Below, piece after piece: positions 41,477 to 49,370 of a stretch of DNA of 64,000 nt. Under the pieces are notes generated by a model. The model ran no database searches, was not told where the DNA came from, and saw only the letters and a list, made by a program, of their open reading frames with translations. How positions within the stretch are numbered: the stretch's first letter is position 1; every line of letters begins with the position of its first letter. The DNA is from Bordetella genomosp. 10 (GTDB lineage: Bacteria > Pseudomonadota > Gammaproteobacteria > Burkholderiales > Burkholderiaceae_B): the NCBI RefSeq assembly GCF_002261225.1, contig NZ_NEVM01000001.1, positions 1,054,001-1,118,000 of the forward strand, given 5' to 3'. A program made the translations under genes and the position numbers.

Positions 41477-42274
41477 ATGATGACACTGTGGCCATCCCCG
41501 GCAAGGCCGGGCTTTCCGGGCTTTCCGGGCCTTCCGGGCTTTCCGGGCCTTCCGGGCTTTCTGGGCTTTCTGGGCTTTCTGGGCCGTCCCGGCCGCGTCG
41601 CGGTGGCGGGGCTGCTGGCCGCGGCGGTGCTGGCCGTGTGGCCGGATCGCGCCGTGGCCGGCGACATCTACCGCTATCGCGATCCCTTCGGCATTCCCCG
41701 CGTCATGGTGGTGCCCAAGGGTTACGCCAAGTACTATCAACGGGCGCAGCAGCGCGCCCAGGCGCGGGCCGGCGTGCGCGTGGCGAGCGGCGCGCGCGCG
41801 GACGCGGCGGGGCTGGATGCGCTCGACGCGGCGAGCCGCCTGGAAAGCCTGTCGGCGCATCCCGGCATGGAGAACTATCGCGGCATCATCTCCAAGGCCG
41901 CGGCCGACGCCGGGGTGGACAGCGCCTTGCTGGGCGCCGTCATCGCGGTGGAGTCGGGCTTCCGCAAGGACGCCCGTTCGCCGCGCGGCGCGCTGGGCCT
42001 GATGCAGTTGATGCCCGCCACGGCGGCGACCCTGCTCAAGCACGGCGACATCGAGGCGGCGCTGGTGGACCCCGCCATCAACGTCGGCGCGGGTTCGCGC
42101 CACCTGCGGCGCCTGCTGGACCTGTATCCCGGGCGGCTGGACCTGGCCCTGGCCGCCTACAATGCGGGGACGGGCGCCGTGGCCAAGTACGACGACGTGC
42201 CGCCGTATGCGGAGACGCGCCAATACGTGCGCGACGTCATCGCCCTGTATGCGCGCTACAAGGGCGGGCAATAG
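41477..42274 (+). CDS. lytic transglycosylase (SLT domain) with triplet-repeat N-terminus
   Basis: A 265-residue exported murein-cleaving enzyme. The catalytic glutamate is E159 (AVESGFRKDARSP), followed by GALGLMQLMPATA and the late LAAYNAGTGAV. A hydrophobic segment at 41-62 ends at VAG, a plausible signal peptide. Before it, residues 11-37 are GFP/GLP/GFL triplets encoded by a nine-base tandem repeat. The given ATG has no good ribosome-binding site; a GTG after the repeat (about 41597) is a plausible start that leaves the repeat untranslated. Confidence 0.88.
   Translation: MMTLWPSPARPGFPGFPGLPGFPGLPGFLGFLGFLGRPGRVAVAGLLAAAVLAVWPDRAVAGDIYRYRDPFGIPRVMVVPKGYAKYYQRAQQRAQARAGVRVASGARADAAGLDALDAASRLESLSAHPGMENYRGIISKAAADAGVDSALLGAVIAVESGFRKDARSPRGALGLMQLMPATAATLLKHGDIEAALVDPAINVGAGSRHLRRLLDLYPGRLDLALAAYNAGTGAVAKYDDVPPYAETRQYVRDVIALYARYKGGQ
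41511..41582 (+). repeat. nine-base tandem repeat, eight units, at the transglycosylase 5' end
   Basis: Eight units of GCTTTCCGG or close variants (GCCTTCCGG, GCTTTCTGG) run without gaps. If translated, each adds Gly-Phe/Leu-Pro/Leu. Being a multiple of three, changes in number keep the frame. Confidence 0.9.
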
Positions 42275-42351
42275 GGGCGGGCAATAGCGGCGGCGGGAAT
42301 AGCAGTCCGCAATAGCGGTGCGCAACAGGGGGCGCGAGCGGTACGCAATAG
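42262..42351 (+). repeat. 13-base tandem repeat beginning across the transglycosylase stop
   Basis: GGGCGGGCAATAG, which encodes the last residues and stop, is repeated perfectly at once (42275-42287). Diverged copies ending in AATAG or ACAG follow at 42288-42302, 42303-42315 and 42316-42328, then a 23-base unit ending in CGCAATAG at 42351. Confidence 0.8.
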
Positions 42352-42427
42352 GGGCGGCGGCGAACTTCCGTGCCGCCGCCGGGTCGGACCTCAATCATTC
42401 AATAATTCTTGCAGGACAGAGCAGGGC

Positions 42428-43048
42428 ATGCATTCCTTCTGGGTATTTCTGTCGGCGCTCGGCGAGTCCCGTCTCCTGGTGCCGGCCGCGGTGGTGGCGA
42501 CCCTTTTCCTGGTGGCGTCGGAACGCGCCACGGTCTTCAAATGGGCCTGCGGCTTCGGCATCGCCGCCCTGGTGGTGCTGGTGTCCAAGCTGGCCTTCCT
42601 GGGCTGGGGCTATGGCTGGGAGGCGATCGATTTCACGGGTTTCAGCGGCCACGCCATGGTCAGCGCGGCCATCTATCCCGTGCTCGGCTACGCCCTGGGC
42701 AACGTCCATTCGGAACGCGCCGCGCGCTGGGGCACGGCGGCCGGCGCGCTGCTCGCGATAGCGATCGGCGTCTCGCGCCTGTACCTGCGCGCGCATTCGC
42801 CGTCGGAGGTCATCCTCGGCCTGCTGGTCGGCGGCATCGTCTCCAGCATGGTGTTGCTGAAGTGGCCCGCCCACCGCACGGGCCTGCGCGCGGGCGCGGT
42901 GCTCCTCGGCTTCCTGCTGTCCGCCGCGGCCAGCTACACCATCGCGCCGAAGGTGCGTACGCACGATCTGGTGGTGGTCATGGCGCTCAAGCTGTCGGGT
43001 TCCGCGCAGCCCTACACCCGCGAAGCCTTGAACTGGAATCGCCGCTGA
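42428..43048 (+). CDS. PAP2-family membrane phosphatase-like protein
   Basis: A 206-residue inner-membrane protein with about five hydrophobic segments. PAP2 motif 2 is at residues 72-75 (FSGH) and motif 3 at 116-127 (SR, five residues, H), but the final acidic position is Glu where Asp is usual. The first PAP2 motif (K...RP) is not evident. Family members dephosphorylate lipid phosphates such as undecaprenyl pyrophosphate. AGGA upstream supports the start. Confidence 0.85.
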   Translation: MHSFWVFLSALGESRLLVPAAVVATLFLVASERATVFKWACGFGIAALVVLVSKLAFLGWGYGWEAIDFTGFSGHAMVSAAIYPVLGYALGNVHSERAARWGTAAGALLAIAIGVSRLYLRAHSPSEVILGLLVGGIVSSMVLLKWPAHRTGLRAGAVLLGFLLSAAASYTIAPKVRTHDLVVVMALKLSGSAQPYTREALNWNRR

Positions 43049-43146
43049 ACGCCAGCTTGCGCGGCGTTGACAAGTCCCTTAAAAATGCGGCTTTCGCCGT
43101 CGCGGTGCATAATCACGGCCTGCCTCAACCGCCGCTCAAGCCTGCC

Positions 43147-44538
43147 ATGCCACTCGCCCTGGGTGCTTTCATCGTTCCCCTGATCGTCGCCTGCGCGCTT
43201 TTCATGGAGAACGTCGACGCGACGGTGCTGGTGACCTCTCTACCCGAACTGGCGCACGACCTGGGGCAGGACCCCATCACCCTGAAGCTGGCGGTCACCA
43301 GCTACGTGGTGGGCCTGGGGGTCTTCATTCCCATCTGCGGCTGGGTGGCCGACCGCTTCGGTTCGCGCACGGTCTTTCGCGCGGCCATCGGCGTCTTCAT
43401 CGCCGGTTCGCTGCTGTGCGCCGCCTCCACCTCCTTGTTCACCTTCGTGCTGGCGCGCTTCGTGCAAGGCGTGGGCGGCGCCATGATGGTGCCGGTGGGC
43501 CGCATCATCATTTTCCGTTCGGTGGCGCGCGCGGACTTCGTGCGCGCGGTCAACTACCTCACCGTCCCCGCGCTGCTGGGCCCGGTGGTGGGCCCCTTGC
43601 TGGGCGGCTTCATCACCACCTACCTGCACTGGCGCCTGATGTTCTTCATCAACGTGCCCATCGGCATCCTCGGCATCTGGCTCACCAACCGCCATATCGA
43701 AAACACGCAGATGCCGCATCCGGGGAAGCTGGACTGGCTGGGCTTCGTCATGTCGGGCGGCGGGGCCGCGCTGTTCATGCTGGCCATGTCGCTGCTCGGC
43801 AGCGACATCGTCGACATGCGCGACAACCTCATCATGCTGGCGGTGGGCGTGCTGCTGTTGCTGGCGTATTGGGCCTATGCGCGGCGCGCGAGCAACCCCG
43901 TGCTGGACCTGAGCTTCCTGCGCGTCCCGACCTTCCACACCGCCGTCATCGGCGGTTCCCTGTTCCGCATCGGCCTGGGGGCGATTCCCTTCCTGCTTCC
44001 GCTGGCCTTGCAGGAAGGGTTGGGCATGACGCCGTTCGAAGCGGGCACCATCACCTGTGCCTCGGCCTTCGGCGCGCTGTTCATGAAGCTGGTCGCGCAG
44101 CCCGTGCTGCGCCGCTTCGGCTTCGGCCCGGTGTTGATGGCCAACGCCATCCTGGCCGGCGTGGCCATCGCCGTCTATGGCGTGTTCCACCCGGGCATGT
44201 CGCGCCTGTCGATCTGGTTCATCGTGCTGTTCGGCGGCGTGTTCCCCTCGCTGCAATTCACCGCGCTCAACGCGCTCGCGTACGCGGAGATCGAAAGCGC
44301 GGACGTCGGCCGCGCCACCAGCCTGGCGGCGGTGATCCAGCAGATGTCGCTGGGCCTGGGCGTGGTGGTGGCCGGCATCGCGTTGCAGCTCTCGCACTAC
44401 GTGCAGGGCCATCCGCGCATCGTCTGGACCGATTTCTGGCCGGCCTTCCTGGTGCTGGGGCTGTGTTCGGTGGCGTCGGTGCCGGTCACCGCGCGCATGC
44501 CGCGCGGGGCGGGCGGCGAACTGGCGCGCGGGCGCTGA
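43147..44538 (+). CDS. MFS drug-resistance transporter, DHA2-type
   Basis: A 463-residue inner-membrane exporter with many hydrophobic segments. Motifs of the DHA2 (EmrB/QacA-like) group are present: the first-helix DATVL (FMENVDATVLVTSLPEL), motif A (GWVADRFGSR), RFVQGVGGAMMVPVGR and motif C (GPVVGPLLGG). It likely pumps drugs or metabolites out with protons. No membrane-fusion or outer-membrane partner lies next to it. There is no clear ribosome-binding site at 43147, but the start fits the family. Confidence 0.92.
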   Translation: MPLALGAFIVPLIVACALFMENVDATVLVTSLPELAHDLGQDPITLKLAVTSYVVGLGVFIPICGWVADRFGSRTVFRAAIGVFIAGSLLCAASTSLFTFVLARFVQGVGGAMMVPVGRIIIFRSVARADFVRAVNYLTVPALLGPVVGPLLGGFITTYLHWRLMFFINVPIGILGIWLTNRHIENTQMPHPGKLDWLGFVMSGGGAALFMLAMSLLGSDIVDMRDNLIMLAVGVLLLLAYWAYARRASNPVLDLSFLRVPTFHTAVIGGSLFRIGLGAIPFLLPLALQEGLGMTPFEAGTITCASAFGALFMKLVAQPVLRRFGFGPVLMANAILAGVAIAVYGVFHPGMSRLSIWFIVLFGGVFPSLQFTALNALAYAEIESADVGRATSLAAVIQQMSLGLGVVVAGIALQLSHYVQGHPRIVWTDFWPAFLVLGLCSVASVPVTARMPRGAGGELARGR

Positions 44539-44593
44539 ATCGCGCATCGCGCGCGCCGGGCCGGGCCTGGGGCCCCGCCGCCGCGCCGGCTTT

Positions 44594-45061
44594 CTACAGG
44601 AAGCCTTTCGCCTGCGCCAGCACCGCGTCGCAGGCCTTCTTGGTCACTTGCGATTTCAATCCGTCGCCGCTGAGATCCACGCTCTTGCCGTCGCCGGTCT
44701 TCAGCAGTCCCTTGGCGCCGGACACGTAGTCGTCGTTCTTCTCCGCCGGCTGGCCGCTGCTGCCGGACAGGCGGCTGGTCAGCTTGTCCTTCAGCGACGT
44801 CGCGCCGTCGCCGCTCAGGTAGTTGTTCTTGATGCAGTACTGCAGGACGCCCGTCGCGTTGCCCATGCTGCCGGAGGTCAGGTTGCCGGAAGCGAGGCCG
44901 CCGAGCATGGAGCCGCCGCCGGCGCCGCTGCCCGCGCTTTCACCATGTCCGCCGCCGCCCAGCACGCCTTCCAGTTTGTTCAGCGCCTGCGCGCCGGCCG
45001 GTCCGGCCAGGGCCAGCGCCAGCGCGGCCGCGCCGCAGCGGAGAAATAGGGATCCTTTCAT
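44594..45061 (-). CDS. DUF2501-family secreted protein
   Basis: A 155-residue protein with a signal peptide (residues 1-24, ending AGAQA). A Gly/Ser-rich stretch follows (about 33-65), then the DUF2501 domain with two cysteines (GVLQYCIKNNYLSG and KKACDAVL) typical of the YjjA group. AGGAG seven bases upstream fixes the start. Function unknown. It converges on the MFS gene and is divergent from the dehydrogenase gene. Confidence 0.9.
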   Translation of the reverse strand: MKGSLFLRCGAAALALALAGPAGAQALNKLEGVLGGGGHGESAGSGAGGGSMLGGLASGNLTSGSMGNATGVLQYCIKNNYLSGDGATSLKDKLTSRLSGSSGQPAEKNDDYVSGAKGLLKTGDGKSVDLSGDGLKSQVTKKACDAVLAQAKGFL

Positions 45062-45217
45062 GGTCGAGCTCCTGTCGTTCAGGTGGCCGCTACGGGTTCG
45101 CGCGATAATGTGCGGGGCCTGGCGCCGTGCCAGGCATGTGAACCGTCGTGGCCGCCGGGTTCGTCGAGACTGGGCCGGACGTCGTCAACGCGAATACATG
45201 TCCAAGGGGGACGCCGC

Positions 45218-46201
45218 ATGACCAGCCAGCAACCGCTTCGTATCCTGCTTTCCCGCGCCACGGCGGACCGTTTGCGCGAACGCGTGGACACGGTGCTGAA
45301 GGGACGTCCCCATGAACTGTTGATCGCCGAGCCGACGCGCGGCCATGCCCATGGTAACGCCGACGTCGCCTACATTTCGCGCGAAGTTACCGGAAGTTCC
45401 ACCAAACACGTTCTGACGGAATCGCTGGAAGCCTTCTACGAATCGCTGCGGGCCTCGCCCATGCTGCAATGGGTGCACGTGCACTCGGCCGGCCTGGATC
45501 GCCCCATCTTTCCGGAGCTGATGGCGCGGGGCGTAAAAGTTACGCCTTCCTCCGGCGCCAATTCCGAGCCCGTGATGCAGAACGCGCTGGCCGGCCTGCT
45601 GGCGCTGGCGCGCCACTTACCCGAATTGATGCGGGCCCAGCGCGAGAACCGCTGGCTCAAGGCGGGCGAGCTGACCATGCCGCGCGACCTCAGGGGCCAG
45701 AAGGCCGTGATCGTCGGCTGGGGCGTGATCGGCCAGCGCCTGGGCGAGATGCTGCGCGCGCTGGGCCTGCGCATCTCGGTGGTGCGCAGCAGCGCGCAGC
45801 CGGTCGAGGGCGCGCAGGAATGCGTGGCGTTCGAGGACATGGCGTCCATCCTGGGCGATGCCGATTGGCTGGTGCTGGCCTGCCCGCTGACCGAACGCAC
45901 CCGCTTCCTGGTCGACCGCGCCATGCTTTCCGCGCTGCCGCCGCGCGCCCACCTGATCAACGTCGCGCGCGGCGAGGTGGTGCGGGAGGCCGAATTGATC
46001 GCCGCCCTGCGCGAAGGCCGCCTGGCCGGCGCCTACCTGGACGTCTACGAGCACGAGCCCCTGGCGGCCGATTCCCCCTTGTGGCAGATGCCCAATGTCA
46101 TCGCCACGCCGCATTCCGCCGGCCATTCCGACGGCAACGCCGGACGGGTGGACGGCATCTTCCTCGATCTGCTGGCACGCTGGAGCGCCGAGCATCCCTG
46201 A
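45218..46201 (+). CDS. D-2-hydroxyacid dehydrogenase family protein
   Basis: A 327-residue NAD(P)-dependent dehydrogenase. The Rossmann motif is GWGVIGQ (about residue 167), the catalytic arginine is in LINVARGE, the glutamate is in YEHEPL and the histidine is in TPHSAGH. The family reduces or oxidises alpha-keto/hydroxy acids such as glyoxylate or hydroxypyruvate. The N-terminal catalytic part is divergent, so the substrate cannot be set. The ATG at 45218 follows GGGGGA at a reasonable distance. Confidence 0.9.
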   Translation: MTSQQPLRILLSRATADRLRERVDTVLKGRPHELLIAEPTRGHAHGNADVAYISREVTGSSTKHVLTESLEAFYESLRASPMLQWVHVHSAGLDRPIFPELMARGVKVTPSSGANSEPVMQNALAGLLALARHLPELMRAQRENRWLKAGELTMPRDLRGQKAVIVGWGVIGQRLGEMLRALGLRISVVRSSAQPVEGAQECVAFEDMASILGDADWLVLACPLTERTRFLVDRAMLSALPPRAHLINVARGEVVREAELIAALREGRLAGAYLDVYEHEPLAADSPLWQMPNVIATPHSAGHSDGNAGRVDGIFLDLLARWSAEHP

Positions 46202-46257
46202 CGATACGGGAGATACGGGGAACCCTGCGCGCGACCCCGGGCCCAGGATCGTATCGT
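46201..46257. repeat. long-loop inverted repeat at the dehydrogenase stop
   Basis: ACGATACG begins at the last base of the stop codon and pairs with CGTATCGT 41 bases on; the interior is GC-rich and self-complementary. No U-tract follows. It may protect or end the dehydrogenase transcript. Confidence 0.35.
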
Positions 46258-46442
46258 GTCCTCGCCCTTCAGACCCTGCCGGGACGCGGCATTAGGGATA
46301 ACGCGCCCCTGACGCTTGAAAACCGGGCCTGATACAGATAAGGCCTTGAAAACCGTGCATAATTCCCCGTCCCGCGCCGTATTCCGCGGCCGGGGCCTGC
46401 ACTGCGGTATCATCCGGTCCGATTTTCTAGCTTCGCTTGGCA

Positions 46443-47021
46443 ATGAAAGGGCAACCTCTACGATTCGCGGCAGACCTCATCGCCCCCATCCTGGATGGGC
46501 GCAAAGTGCAGACACGCCGCATCCTGAAACCGCAGCCGCCGCAGAGCACCTCGGGCTGGCTGCGCGAGATGGGACCGAATGCCAAATGGGTCGCGGTCGA
46601 GGAGACGGTGCCCGGCCGTCCCATGCGCCGTCGCGTCCGCCGCGCCGTTTGCCCCTACGGCGAACCGGGCCAGACCATTCCGCTCTATGACGAGGACGGC
46701 AACGCCTTCGCCCTGGCCCTGCTGGTGGGCCTGCGCCTGCAACGCCTGCAGGACATCAGCGACGCCGACGTGGCTGCCGAGGGCTGTGTCAACCAGGCCA
46801 CACCGCGCGGCGCCTTCCTGCCGGGCATGCCGATCAAATCCATCTTCGCCTTGAACTGGTGCGAAACCTACGGCGCCCGCGCCTGGGCCGTCAATCCCTG
46901 GGTCTGGGTCCTGGAATTCCGCATGCGCGAGGCCATCGTCGCGCCGGAAGTCGACCCCCGCCAGCAGGACCTCCTGTCCTCTCCCGCTTATTCCCGCGGC
47001 CGCGCGCGCCTGACGCTCTGA
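46443..47021 (+). CDS. ASCH-like protein of the phage-associated type
   Basis: A 192-residue protein starting MKGQPLRFAADLIAPILDGRKVQTRRILKPQPP, with CPYGEPGQT in the middle and PWVWVLEFR near the end. This layout is typical of ASCH-like proteins found mostly in phages and prophages, whose fold suggests RNA binding. The first domain is intact, but no other phage gene lies nearby. The ATG lacks a clear ribosome-binding site (a TTG lies two codons earlier). Its last 34 bases overlap the end of the convergent LysR gene. Confidence 0.78.
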   Translation: MKGQPLRFAADLIAPILDGRKVQTRRILKPQPPQSTSGWLREMGPNAKWVAVEETVPGRPMRRRVRRAVCPYGEPGQTIPLYDEDGNAFALALLVGLRLQRLQDISDADVAAEGCVNQATPRGAFLPGMPIKSIFALNWCETYGARAWAVNPWVWVLEFRMREAIVAPEVDPRQQDLLSSPAYSRGRARLTL

Positions 47022-47926
47022 TCCTTCGAGGCCGGCGTATCGAAGCGGGCGGCCAGGAAATCGATGAAGCCGCGCACCCGCGCCGACATGTGATGCCGGC
47101 TCGGGTAGTAGACGAACAGGTCGGCCGGCTCCAGCGTGTAGGCCGGCAGCAGGCGCCGCAAGCGGCCCGTTTCCAGATACTTGGCCAGGTCCCATTCCGA
47201 GCGGATCAGGATGCCGTGGCCGTCCAGCGCCCAGCCCAGCACGATGTCGCCGTCGTTGCTGGCCAGCGCCCCGCCGACCTTGACCACCTCCGTCTGGCGG
47301 TCGCGCGTGAAGCGCCAGGCGCCGTAGGCCTCGTCGTTCTGCCGGTGGATGATGCAGCGGTGCTCCTGTAGCGCGGCCGGCGTCTGCGGCGCGCCGTGGC
47401 GGCTCAGGTAGGCGGGCGACGCGCACAGGAAGCGCCGGTTGCTCAGCAGGCGCCGCGCGCTCAGCCGGCTGTCGGCGGGCTGGCCGAAGCGCACCGCCAC
47501 GTCATAGCCCTGCTGCACCAGGTCCACCGGCCGGTCGGTGACCTCCAGTTGGACCTGGACCTCCGGGTGCAGGCGGGCGTATTCCGAGACCAGCGGCGCG
47601 ATCACGGTGCGGCCGAAGCCCAGGGTGGCGTTCACCCGCAGCAGGCCGCGCGGTTCGGCGCGGCTGCCGGCCAGTTGGTCCTCCATGGCGCGGATCTCGG
47701 CCAGGATGTGGGTCGCGTGCTGGAGATAGGTCTCGCCCTCGCTGGTCAGGCTGACCCGCCGCGTCGTGCGGTTGACCAGGCGCACGCCCAGCCGCTGCTC
47801 CATCTGCGCCAGCCGCTTGGTGGCCGCCGGCGGCGTGATGTCCAGGGCGCGCGCCGCGGCCGACAGGCTGCCGTGCCGCGCCAGCAGGGCGAAGAAGACC
47901 AGTTCGGAGGATGGATCGTTTTTCAT
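46988..47926 (-). CDS. LysR-family regulator, divergent from the D-tartrate dehydratase gene
   Basis: A 312-residue LysR-type regulator. HTH at about residues 10-65 (SLSAAARALDITPPAATKRLAQMEQRLG); the effector domain follows. I chose 47926 because a GGAG precedes it and the frame beyond enters the intergenic repeat; the frame could open at 48016. It is divergent from the dehydratase gene across 259 bases holding an inverted repeat, so it is the likely regulator of D-tartrate use. Confidence 0.9.
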   Translation of the reverse strand: MKNDPSSELVFFALLARHGSLSAAARALDITPPAATKRLAQMEQRLGVRLVNRTTRRVSLTSEGETYLQHATHILAEIRAMEDQLAGSRAEPRGLLRVNATLGFGRTVIAPLVSEYARLHPEVQVQLEVTDRPVDLVQQGYDVAVRFGQPADSRLSARRLLSNRRFLCASPAYLSRHGAPQTPAALQEHRCIIHRQNDEAYGAWRFTRDRQTEVVKVGGALASNDGDIVLGWALDGHGILIRSEWDLAKYLETGRLRRLLPAYTLEPADLFVYYPSRHHMSARVRGFIDFLAARFDTPASKDQSVRRARPRE

Positions 47927-47950
47927 CGCCGGGCCGCTCCCAAGATGAAA

Positions 47951-48000
47951 AGCGCCCCCTCGGGGGGCAGCAAGCGGCGCAGCCGCGCGGCGTGGGGGTC
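47951..48000. repeat. C-run/G-run intergenic element of Burkholderiales type
   Basis: CGCCCCCTCGGGGGGCAGC is followed by a GC-rich hairpin-forming stretch and ends CGTGGGGGTC, then six T. I recall near-identical elements scattered between genes in Bordetella and related genera. The first C-run can pair with either the adjacent or the distal G-run. With the T-run it also resembles a terminator on the plus strand. Confidence 0.6.
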
Positions 48001-48037
48001 TTTTTTCATCGCCCATTTATAACTCAAGGTGAGGGAT

Positions 48038-48059
48038 ATTTTTCTTTTGGGTGAAAAAT
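48038..48059. promoter_or_regulatory. inverted repeat in the LysR-tarD spacer
   Basis: ATTTTTC and GAAAAAT flank an eight-base spacer, about 130 bases upstream of the dehydratase ATG. It is a plausible LysR-type binding site, and the A/T-rich bases stand out in this genome. Confidence 0.5.
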
Positions 48060-48185
48060 GGGCCAGACTTGATTCGTTAACCTAGCCTCCGTGACACGTC
48101 CGGCCGGCTTGTGCCCGGCCCCCGCGGCGCCGAGGGCGCGGCGGCGTCTCGTCCAACAGCGAAGAGCGATATCGCAGGAGACTTC

Positions 48186-49352
48186 ATGAGAATCGTTGAA
48201 ATCCGGGAAAAGACCGTTCCCATCAGCTCGCCCATCCGCAACGCCTACATCGACTTCAGCAAGATGACCCTGAGCCTGGTGGCCGTCATCACCGACGTCA
48301 TCCGCGACGGCAGGCCGGTCGTGGGCTACGGCTTCAATTCCAACGGCCGCTACGGCCAGGGCATGTTGATGCGCGAGCGCTTCATCCCGCGCATCCTGGA
48401 AGCCGAGCCGGACTCCCTGGTCGACGACAGCGGCGCCAACCTGGACCCGCACAAGATCTGGAAGACCATGTTCATCAACGAGAAGCCGGGCGGCCATGGC
48501 GAGCGTTCGGTGGCCATCGGCACGATGGACATGGCGATCTGGGACGCGGTCGCCAAGATCGCCGGCAAGCCGCTGTTCCAGTTGCTGGCCGAGCGCTACG
48601 GCAACGGCACGCCCAACCGCAAGGTTTTCGTCTACGCCGCCGGCGGCTACTACTATCCCGGCCAGGACCACGAGAAGCTGAAGGACGAGATGCGCAGCTA
48701 TCTCGACCGCGGCTACACGGTGGTGAAGAAGAAGATCGGCGGCGCCTCGCTGGACGAGGACCTGCGCCGCATCGATTCCATCCTCAGCGTGTTGCAGGAC
48801 GGCCAGCGCCTGTGCGTGGACGCCAACGGCCGTTTCGACCTGGACACCGCCATCGCCTACGCCAAGGCGCTGTCGCAATACGACCTGTTCTGGTACGAGG
48901 AAGCCGGCGATCCGCTGGATTTCGAATTGCAGGCCACGCTGCGCAACTACTACGACAAGCCCATGGCCACCGGCGAGAACCTGTTCTCCATGCAGGATGC
49001 CCGCAACCTGATCCGCTACGGCGGCATGCGCGCGGACCGCGACTGGCTGCAATTCGACTGCGCGCTGAGCTACGGCTTGGTGGAGTACCTGCGCACCCTG
49101 GACATGCTGCACCAGCACGGCTGGTCGCCCAGCCGCTGCATCCCGCACGGCGGCCACCAGATGTCGCTGAACATCGCCGCCGGCCTGGGCCTGGGCGGAA
49201 ACGAGTCCTATCCGGACCTGTTCCAGCCGTATGGTGGCTTCCCCGACGGCGTGAAGGTGGAGAACAGCTACATCACCATGCCGGACCTGCCCGGCATCGG
49301 CTTCGAGGGCAAGGCGGACCTGATCAAGGAAATGCGCGCGCTGTCGGATTGA
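48186..49352 (+). CDS. tarD: D(-)-tartrate dehydratase, enolase superfamily
   Basis: A 388-residue enolase-superfamily enzyme. It matches the D-tartrate dehydratase pattern: ISSPIRNAYIDFSKM at the start, the KxK catalytic lysines (VVKKKIGGA, about residue 180), metal ligands in CVDANGR, WYEEAGDP and ATGEN, and the catalytic HGGHQMSLNIAAGLGLGGNE near the end. It would convert D-tartrate to oxaloacetate. AGGAG six bases upstream fixes the start. No tartrate transporter is adjacent, so uptake must be encoded elsewhere. The assignment rests on overall resemblance. Confidence 0.88.
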   Translation: MRIVEIREKTVPISSPIRNAYIDFSKMTLSLVAVITDVIRDGRPVVGYGFNSNGRYGQGMLMRERFIPRILEAEPDSLVDDSGANLDPHKIWKTMFINEKPGGHGERSVAIGTMDMAIWDAVAKIAGKPLFQLLAERYGNGTPNRKVFVYAAGGYYYPGQDHEKLKDEMRSYLDRGYTVVKKKIGGASLDEDLRRIDSILSVLQDGQRLCVDANGRFDLDTAIAYAKALSQYDLFWYEEAGDPLDFELQATLRNYYDKPMATGENLFSMQDARNLIRYGGMRADRDWLQFDCALSYGLVEYLRTLDMLHQHGWSPSRCIPHGGHQMSLNIAAGLGLGGNESYPDLFQPYGGFPDGVKVENSYITMPDLPGIGFEGKADLIKEMRALSD

Positions 49353-49370
49353 CCGGGCAGGGCGGCGCCC

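Noticed and set aside
43067..43114. Promoter for the MFS gene (TTGACA and CATAAT)
   Set aside because: Both hexamers are good, but the 36-base spacing does not fit a sigma-70 promoter.
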